Of a stretch of DNA of 5,045 bases, positions 1 to 5,045 are shown one piece after another (positions within the stretch are counted from its first letter, which is position 1; each line of letters begins with the position of its first letter). Origin of the DNA: Dehalococcoidia bacterium. GTDB lineage: Bacteria > Chloroflexota > Dehalococcoidia > UBA1151 > UBA1328. The translations under genes and the position numbers were made by a program. The notes beneath the pieces were generated by a model. The model saw nothing but the letters and a program-made list of their open reading frames with translations. It had not been told where the DNA came from and ran no database searches. Where the stretch lies: NCBI GenBank assembly GCA_030745955.1, contig JASLNQ010000184.1, positions 1-5,045 on the forward strand. The letters run 5' to 3'.

Positions 1-144
1 GGCACACTTCATTTTATTTTTCAACCGGCGGAGGAAGGCGAAGCCGGTGCGAAGGCGATGATCGAGGACGGGCTGTTCGACCTGTTCCCGTGCGACGCGG
101 TCTACGGTCTGCACAACATGCCGGGCATCGAAGCCGGGCATATC
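1..144 (+). pseudogene. Fragment of M20D-family amidohydrolase (hippurate/N-acyl amino acid hydrolase type), cut at both ends
   Basis: Frame 1 reads without a start codon from the window edge and gives about 48 residues typical of the catalytic core of M20D metallo-amidohydrolases, which cleave N-acyl amino acids. Visible are HFIFQPAEEG (residues 4-13), whose Glu-Glu pair (11-12) provides the catalytic and metal-binding glutamates in the family, the AGAKAMIEDGLF helix, and YGLHNMPG with a metal-binding His at residue 38. Family members run to about 390 residues. Here the homology stops near GHI (residues 46-48). The frame stays open to a TAG at 289-291, but the later residues look nothing like M20 and are antisense to the CoA-transferase gene. 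The 5' part lies outside the window. The 3' part is missing because of the junction at about 127-144, so this is a broken gene or an artefact of assembly or amplification. The family call is fairly sure; the substrate cannot be told. Confidence 0.8.
127..144. other. Chimeric or rearrangement junction between two convergent truncated genes
   Basis: The bases atcgaagccgggcatatc fit both neighbours: read forward they give IEAGHI of the M20D protein, and on the reverse strand they give DMPGFD of the CoA-transferase. Left of it only M20D homology is present; right of it only CoA-transferase homology. The exact breakpoint is therefore hidden in shared sequence. The 9-base direct repeat gccgggcat (120-128 and 133-141) and the palindrome ATGCC-G-GGCAT (118-128) lie on it. 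Such inverted joins at short homologies are known from multiple-displacement-amplified single-cell genomes and can also arise by natural inversion. Confidence 0.7.
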
Positions 145-561
145 GGCCTTTGGTCCCTCCGGTCCGTAAGCGGTGATATCGACGTACACGAGTTTCGGGT
201 TGATTTTCGAGACCGTGTCGTAGTCGATGCCAAGTTTGATGGCTGTATCCCGCCGGTTGTTGGAGATGATCCCGTCGGAGGCTTCGATTAGCTTCCGCAG
301 TACGGCCGGTGCGGAATCACGTTTCAGGTCGACACAGATGCTCCTGACGCCGCGGTTCAGCGGAATGAACACCCGGCTTTCGTTCGGCACGAACGGCGCT
401 GCCTGCCGCCAGGGGTCGCCGGACGGGGGTTCGACCTTAATCACATCTGCGCCCATATCGGCCAGCAGCACCCCACCCCACGGTCCGGCAACGAAGCTGC
501 CGAACTCGAGAACTCGAATTCCTTTGAGCGGGCCTGAATTGGGAGTGAGACCGGATGTCAT
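127..561 (-). CDS. CaiB/BaiF-type (family III) CoA-transferase, N-terminal part only
   Basis: The minus frame starts at ATG 561-559 and gives about 145 residues matching the N-terminus of family III CoA-transferases, cytosolic enzymes that move CoA between carboxylic acids. The signature starts at about residue 12 (GPLKGIRVLEFGSFVAGPWG), followed by LLADMGADVIKVEPPSGDPWR, the LNRGVRSICVDLK strand, a helix, then LGIDYDTVSKINPKLVYV and ITAYGPEGPKADMPGFD. The family usually continues with a D-L-x-A-Q type sequence and runs to about 400 residues. Here the match ends at GFD (base 127), and the frame then runs antisense through the M20D fragment without a stop to the window edge. The catalytic Asp of the family lies further on and is missing. 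A weak AGGGA at 574-578 lies 12 bases before the ATG. The gene follows the uspA terminator, so it probably has its own promoter, although I see no convincing one. The substrate is unknown. Confidence 0.85.
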
Positions 562-732
562 GGGGTGAATCTATCCCTGATCGTGTTCGGCTGGCCGGGT
601 GGGCAGATGTTACCGCTGATCGGGCTTCAGCGCACGGTAATTGCCTGCGGGCACGCGAGAAATAGAAACGCCCGGCCCTGGTTTTGTCCATAACCAGAAG
701 GTCCGGGCGTTTTATCCGATCTGCTTGTTTCG
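562..732. other. Intergenic region between the CoA-transferase and uspA genes
   Basis: No coding sequence is supported here. Bases 666-712 hold the strong terminator hairpin of the uspA transcript. The remaining 100 bases or so in front of the CoA-transferase gene should carry its promoter, but I could not find a -35/-10 pair with acceptable spacing; TAACAT on the minus strand near base 610 is the best lone -10-like string. Confidence 0.5.
666..712 (-). terminator. Rho-independent terminator downstream of uspA, probably usable in both directions
   Basis: A perfect 10-bp stem, AAACGCCCGG (666-675) with CCGGGCGTTT (703-712), encloses a second 6-bp stem, CTGGTT (678-683) with AACCAG (692-697), and an 8-base loop. 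On the minus strand the stem ends in GGGCGTTTCTATTTC, a broken U tract; on the plus strand it ends in GGGCGTTTTATC. It starts about 20 bases after the uspA stop codon, as expected for the end of that transcript. Confidence 0.85.
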
Positions 733-1710
733 CTAGCCCGTCTTGGGAGGAATGACAAGAACAGGTCGGCGAGCAGATCGAACGACTTTGTCTGCAACGC
801 TTCCCACGACCCACCGTTTGAGTCCACCGGCGCCGTGAGAGCCCATGACTACGATGCTGCCTTCAGCTTCGGCGGCCTCCTCAACAATTTGCTGTGAGGG
901 GTTGCCGGTACGCACGCTGGCGCACGCCCGCAGGCCCATGGCTTCGGCATCTTTGACAAAGCCCTGCAGATATTCAGCAACTTCCTCTCGCTGAGCTGCG
1001 ATCCCGAAGTCGCCAGCGTAATCGCCAGCACCGTATTCAATACCGGCCACTCCGACACCGAAGAAGGGTAGCCGTACAGTCTCTGTGAAGATCATGTCGG
1101 CACCCGCTGCCTTGGCGATTTCGGTGGCAGGCTGAATGGCCGATTCGGAAAGCGCCGAGCCGTCGAGCGGAACTATCACATGCTTTGGCGCACCGTTGTT
1201 GTCGCCGAAGTTAGTGGTTTCACCGGGATATAGCGTGAGGATGGGGGTGGCGGTCGAGTGCAGTACCCGGTCGGTCACGCTGCCGAGCACGCCCCGCGCA
1301 AGAACGGACTCTCTGCGCGTCGCCATGGCGATGAGATCGACATCGAGTGTATGGGCTTCGGAAACGATAACCTCGGCCGGTGACCCAACCCCGACGCGTA
1401 CGTTTACCGCTGCGCCGGCCGCCTTCACGAACTCGGCTTCGGCCAGCAGGCCTTCCTTGGATTGGGCTAATGCGTCGTCGATGACATCGGCTGGAGTCCG
1501 AACCGGGGCAGCGACAGGGGGGCCGCCAACCGATTTCATCTGTTGGCCCTGGCTGCGCGTTGTGGCCTCGAGGATTTCGATCTCCTCGGGGTCGATTACT
1601 GAAAGCAGGATTATTTGCGCGCTTAACGCACCTGCCAGCCCGGTAGCCCAGCCTACGATCTTACGAGAATGCTCTGAGCCATCGAGAGGAACAAGTATTT
1701 TCTTGAACAA
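733..1710 (-). CDS. Universal stress protein with two tandem Usp domains
   Basis: A cytosolic protein of 325 residues with two UspA folds in tandem. Domain 1 begins at FKKILVPLDGSEHS (2-15) and ends near residue 160; domain 2 begins at KHVIVPLDGSALS (176-188) and ends with PVLVIPPKTG. Domain 2 carries the full nucleotide-binding signature G-x2-G-x9-G-S (Gly290, Gly293, Gly303, Ser304). The equivalent stretch in domain 1 reads MATRRES...LGS (129-144), so the first two glycines are lost and nucleotide binding there is doubtful. About 300 residues is the usual size of tandem Usp proteins. I chose the TTG at 1710-1708 because the domain starts at the next codon and a GGTGG lies 7 bases upstream. 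The upstream ATG at 1899 would add 63 unrelated residues and start inside a hairpin. In other bacteria such proteins respond to starvation, redox or oxygen stress; the exact role here is unknown. No clear promoter was found. Confidence 0.9.
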   Translation of the reverse strand: MFKKILVPLDGSEHSRKIVGWATGLAGALSAQIILLSVIDPEEIEILEATTRSQGQQMKSVGGPPVAAPVRTPADVIDDALAQSKEGLLAEAEFVKAAGAAVNVRVGVGSPAEVIVSEAHTLDVDLIAMATRRESVLARGVLGSVTDRVLHSTATPILTLYPGETTNFGDNNGAPKHVIVPLDGSALSESAIQPATEIAKAAGADMIFTETVRLPFFGVGVAGIEYGAGDYAGDFGIAAQREEVAEYLQGFVKDAEAMGLRACASVRTGNPSQQIVEEAAEAEGSIVVMGSHGAGGLKRWVVGSVADKVVRSARRPVLVIPPKTG

Positions 1711-1884
1711 TGTGTTACCACCGCGGATAGCTACTAAGTCACCCACACTACCGGCGAGGTATGAACGAAGCGTGATAACGAATGCCGTTACAGATGGGTG
1801 AGATGAAGAAATAATGAGGCTCGCACTGAGAGGTTCGCGACCTGACGGGCACGACTGGAACAAGCCGAAAACTTTGGCGAGTGT

Positions 1885-1913
1885 GGCCGGACGCACCACC
1901 CATGCGTCCGGCC
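1885..1913 (-). terminator. Strong hairpin after the cox operon, possible terminator or 3'-end stabiliser
   Basis: A perfect 11-bp GC-rich inverted repeat, GGCCGGACGCA (1885-1895) with TGCGTCCGGCC (1903-1913), has a 7-base loop. It lies about 90 bases past the coxC stop. On the minus strand it is followed by ACACTCGCCAAAGTTTT, so there is no immediate U tract and it is not a classical intrinsic terminator. It could stop read-through, protect the cox mRNA 3' end, or sit in the uspA leader. Confidence 0.55.
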
Positions 1914-1927
1914 CAGTGGAAGTAAGG

Positions 1928-1950
1928 ATCGCTTTTACAGCGGAAGCGAT
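1928..1950. repeat. Short inverted repeat downstream of coxC
   Basis: ATCGCTT (1928-1934) and AAGCGAT (1944-1950) form a perfect 7-bp stem around a 9-base loop, about 55 bases after the coxC stop. On the minus strand it is the first hairpin after the gene and is followed by CCTTACTT rather than a U tract. It may act with the 1885-1913 hairpin; alone it is weak evidence. Confidence 0.35.
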
Positions 1951-2004
1951 ACCACGGAAGATTCCGGTCCTGAATCAGGGCGGAACAGGTGTGGTTTCGG
2001 GCAG

Positions 2005-2571
2005 CTAGCCGATGAGGTACAGGGTTGGGTAAATGAATACCCAGGCCACGTCAACGAAGTGCCACCATTTCACCGCACCCTCCACTGCCCATTGATTGTC
2101 GGCAACAGAAGGGGCATTGCGCATCCGGAAGTACACGAAACCGAGCGTTAAAACACCGGTAACGACGTGAGTGGCATGCACACCCGTAAGTGTGAAAAGT
2201 ACTGTGCCGAACGCGGTAGAGGGCGGGAAATGCTGGAACGCTTCATACCATTCGTACCCCACGCCGAAGAGGAAGATCACTCCCATTCCGATCGTTGCCA
2301 GCAGCATGCGCCCGGCGGTTTGCCCGTCGCCATGTTCGGTCGCAGCTTCAGCCCGGTATGCCGAGAGGCTGCTGAGCAGCAGGAGGATCGTGAGGCCGAG
2401 TCCGAGGACCTGGTTCACGTCGTCCGGCCGGCTCGTCCCAACCACGAAGAACCGGGCCGAGAGGAGCGCCAGGAAGAATGAGGCATCCGATACCAGGAAC
2501 AGCCAGAGTCCGAGGCGGTTGATGTCCAGGGAACTGAACCGGTGATTTACGTGAGGTACGTGCTGGGTCAC
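2005..2571 (-). CDS. coxC: Cytochrome c oxidase subunit III
   Basis: An integral membrane subunit of the heme-copper oxidase; in the family it supports CoxA stability and proton uptake rather than catalysis. At 188 residues it has about five membrane helices (near 19-44, 54-73, 88-110, 120-147, 165-187), the short bacterial form that lacks the first two helices of the mitochondrial type. Family motifs are LGLWLFLVSDASFF (20-33), GYEWYEA (105-111), LTGVHATHVVTG (128-139) and VKWWHFVDVAWVFIYP (167-182). The widely conserved acidic residue of the SE-x-x-FF motif is Asp29 here instead of Glu. I chose the GTG at 2571-2569: it lies 4 bases after the subunit IV stop, with GAGGA (2580-2584) 8 bases before it. 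The ATG at 2607 would add a Thr/Arg-rich tail encoded by the end of the preceding gene. It is the last gene of the cox block. Confidence 0.95.
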   Translation of the reverse strand: MTQHVPHVNHRFSSLDINRLGLWLFLVSDASFFLALLSARFFVVGTSRPDDVNQVLGLGLTILLLLSSLSAYRAEAATEHGDGQTAGRMLLATIGMGVIFLFGVGYEWYEAFQHFPPSTAFGTVLFTLTGVHATHVVTGVLTLGFVYFRMRNAPSVADNQWAVEGAVKWWHFVDVAWVFIYPTLYLIG

Positions 2572-2575
2572 AGTT

Positions 2576-2833
2576 CTAGTCCTCGTCCGTGTCGTCTTCG
2601 TCGTCACCCAACATTCCGTACCAGGCTTCGCTGACGTGTTGCCACAGCTGCCCGAAGTGCATGAAGTACTGAATGATCAGCCACGATTTGGCGAGGGCGA
2701 TCACAAGCAGAAGCGTGATCAGCGTCGCGTCTTCCAGGGTTACGGCGATCAAGAATTCGACGGCGGTCATCACGCCGAGTAAGGCGATCACGACCCAGCC
2801 GGTTTTCAGGGTTTGTTGGAGTGTTTTGTGCAT
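2576..2833 (-). CDS. Cytochrome c oxidase subunit IV, prokaryotic type (COX4_pro-like)
   Basis: A small membrane protein of 85 residues between coxA and coxC. It shows at least two hydrophobic helices (about 11-32 and 36-58) and the family-typical stretch LAKSWLIIQYFMHF (47-60), with the conserved Lys and the FMH motif near the end of the second helix. Proteins of this type are accessory subunits of bacterial aa3 and bo3 oxidases and help assembly or stability; they hold no cofactor. The last ten residues (GDDEDDTDED) are almost all acidic, an unusual cytosolic or surface tail. The gene starts at ATG 2833-2831, 33 bases after coxA, with only a weak purine-rich GGAAAA upstream, and ends 4 bases before the coxC GTG, so translation of coxC may be coupled to it. 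The symbol varies between genomes (coxD, ctaF), so none is assigned. Confidence 0.88.
   Translation of the reverse strand: MHKTLQQTLKTGWVVIALLGVMTAVEFLIAVTLEDATLITLLLVIALAKSWLIIQYFMHFGQLWQHVSEAWYGMLGDDEDDTDED
2580..2584 (-). promoter_or_regulatory. Ribosome binding site deciding the coxC GTG start
   Basis: GAGGA on the minus strand overlaps the last acidic codons of the subunit IV gene and stands 8 bases before the GTG at 2571. It supports this start over the ATG at 2607, which lies upstream of it within the subunit IV gene. Confidence 0.65.
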
Positions 2834-2851
2834 CGTGAGAGTTTTCCGAGC

Positions 2852-2864
2852 CCGGGCGCCCCGG
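2852..2864 (-). repeat. Small GC hairpin between coxA and subunit IV
   Basis: CCGGG (2852-2856) and CCCGG (2860-2864) flank a 3-base loop just after the coxA stop codon. It has no U tract on the minus strand (GCTCGGAAAAC follows), so it is unlikely to terminate; it may partly attenuate or stabilise the transcript between the two genes. Low weight. Confidence 0.3.
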
Positions 2865-2866
2865 TC

Positions 2867-4711
<1,845 letters not shown>

Positions 4712-5045
4712 TTACTGTTCCCTCCGGGAGACCCGGTCATCAGGCCCTGCTGCAGCGATCCATTGCTCAAACTCGGCTGGCTCTACCACCTCGATGCGTG
4801 TGAACATCAGGGAGTGGTCGACCCCACATAGTTCTGCGCACTGGACCCTGAAGTTAACGTCATCGTTGAAATGACCTACCTGGTTGGTCGTTACGTCGAA
4901 GGTGGTCGTCAGTCCCGGGACCGCGTCGATTTTCATCCGGAACGCCGGGATCCAGAACGAATGGACAACATCCTGGTCTTCTGCCTTCACTGAAAACCTG
5001 ATGAGAGATTCGTTCGGCAGTATGAGCGATTCGTTCTTGTCGAGC
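4712..5045 (-). CDS. coxB: Cytochrome c oxidase subunit II, C-terminal CuA domain, 5' end outside the window
   Basis: The subunit that accepts electrons from cytochrome c on the outer face of the membrane and passes them through the binuclear CuA centre to CoxA. The 110 visible residues are the end of the cupredoxin domain. They carry all CuA ligands: His28 in DVVHSFWIPAFRMK (fragment numbering), then Cys69, Glu71, Cys73, His77 and Met80 in CAELCGVDHSLM. The conserved KIDAVPG follows the first ligand. The protein ends 30 residues after Met80, with no CxxCH, so no cytochrome c domain is fused at the C-terminus and the enzyme looks like aa3 rather than caa3. The frame is open to the window edge; the GTG at 4990-4988 is an internal valine, not the start, because residues upstream of it still match the family. 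The signal sequence, the two membrane helices and the K-channel entrance Glu lie outside the window. The coxA ribosome site sits inside this gene. Confidence 0.95.
   Translation of the reverse strand, partial: LDKNESLILPNESLIRFSVKAEDQDVVHSFWIPAFRMKIDAVPGLTTTFDVTTNQVGHFNDDVNFRVQCAELCGVDHSLMFTRIEVVEPAEFEQWIAAAGPDDRVSRREQ
4718..4725 (-). promoter_or_regulatory. Ribosome binding site for coxA inside the end of coxB
   Basis: On the minus strand GGAGGGAA lies within the last codons of coxB, with 9 bases between GGAGG and the GTG start of coxA. It is the strongest Shine-Dalgarno match in the window and decides the GTG at 4711 as start, including the two-helix extension in the product. Confidence 0.8.

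Larger units (their letters stand above)
1711..2004. other. Intergenic region between coxC and uspA
   Basis: About 294 bases without a supported gene. It contains the 3' flank of the cox operon, with two inverted repeats (1885-1913 and 1928-1950) and a small palindrome CCTGA-A-TCAGG at 1969-1979, followed by the uspA leader. The minus frame is open through part of it (to ATG 1899), but the residues show no domain and are rich in low-value composition. The uspA promoter is expected here on the minus strand; no standard -35/-10 pair stands out. Confidence 0.5.

Noticed and set aside
145..291. Continuation of the plus-strand M20D frame to a stop at 289-291
   Set aside because: The residues after GHI no longer resemble M20D and are exactly antisense to a well-matched CoA-transferase segment, so this is a shadow past the junction.
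437..827. Minus-strand open frames running over the terminator between uspA and the CoA-transferase
   Set aside because: They cross a strong terminator hairpin and overlap real genes in other frames; the composition is not protein-like.
1136..1801. Long plus-strand open frame of 221 codons across uspA
   Set aside because: It is antisense to the two-domain Usp protein, has no recognisable domain and a Ser/Thr/Arg-rich composition typical of a shadow frame.
1711..1899. 63-residue N-terminal extension of the Usp protein from ATG 1899
   Set aside because: The Usp fold starts right after the TTG at 1710; the extra residues match no domain and the ATG lies in the loop of a hairpin.
1969..1979. 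Palindrome CCTGA-A-TCAGG as a regulator binding site
   Set aside because: Eleven bases of symmetry can occur by chance, it lies just after coxC rather than near a clear promoter, and no second copy was seen.
2572..2607. ATG start of coxC at 2607
   Set aside because: It would overlap the subunit IV gene by 32 bases and add a repetitive Thr/Arg stretch; the GTG at 2571 has a well-spaced ribosome site and fits the family length.

Overview
The window is dominated by a minus-strand respiratory gene block. From right to left (its transcription order) it holds the 3' part of coxB, complete coxA, a small subunit IV gene and coxC, which together encode an aa3-type heme-copper cytochrome c oxidase. 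After a 297-base intergenic region comes a two-domain universal stress protein on the same strand, followed by a strong hairpin terminator. The left 560 bases hold two broken genes meeting tail to tail: the N-terminal part of a CaiB/BaiF-type (family III) CoA-transferase on the minus strand, and an internal fragment of an M20D amidohydrolase on the plus strand.

No rRNA, tRNA, CRISPR array or insertion sequence is visible. GC is moderate. A short bacterial-type CoxC with about five helices, a separate prokaryotic subunit IV, an A2-like CoxA with the YSHPAVY motif, and nearby CoA-transferase and M20 genes fit an uncultivated aerobic bacterium, possibly marine Chloroflexota. That assignment is an inference from protein flavour only. 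The abrupt antisense gene junction near base 135 suggests an assembled or amplified environmental genome.

The cox genes are tightly packed: the coxB stop abuts the coxA GTG start, there are 33 bases between coxA and subunit IV, and 4 bases between subunit IV and the corrected coxC start. They are probably one transcript. CoxB takes electrons from cytochrome c through CuA, CoxA reduces O2 at heme a3-CuB, and CoxC and subunit IV are accessory membrane subunits. The universal stress protein gene lies downstream in the same orientation but beyond a stable hairpin, so it may be a separate unit.

The most interesting point is in CoxA. The D-channel Asp and Asn residues and all metal ligands are present, but the K-channel lysine position is a valine with no gap in the local alignment. 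A glutamate sits one position after a conserved Thr in the same helix, and there is a 78-residue N-terminal extension with two extra membrane helices. I see no clearly new multi-gene system; the unusual features are protein-level variations and the chimeric left end.
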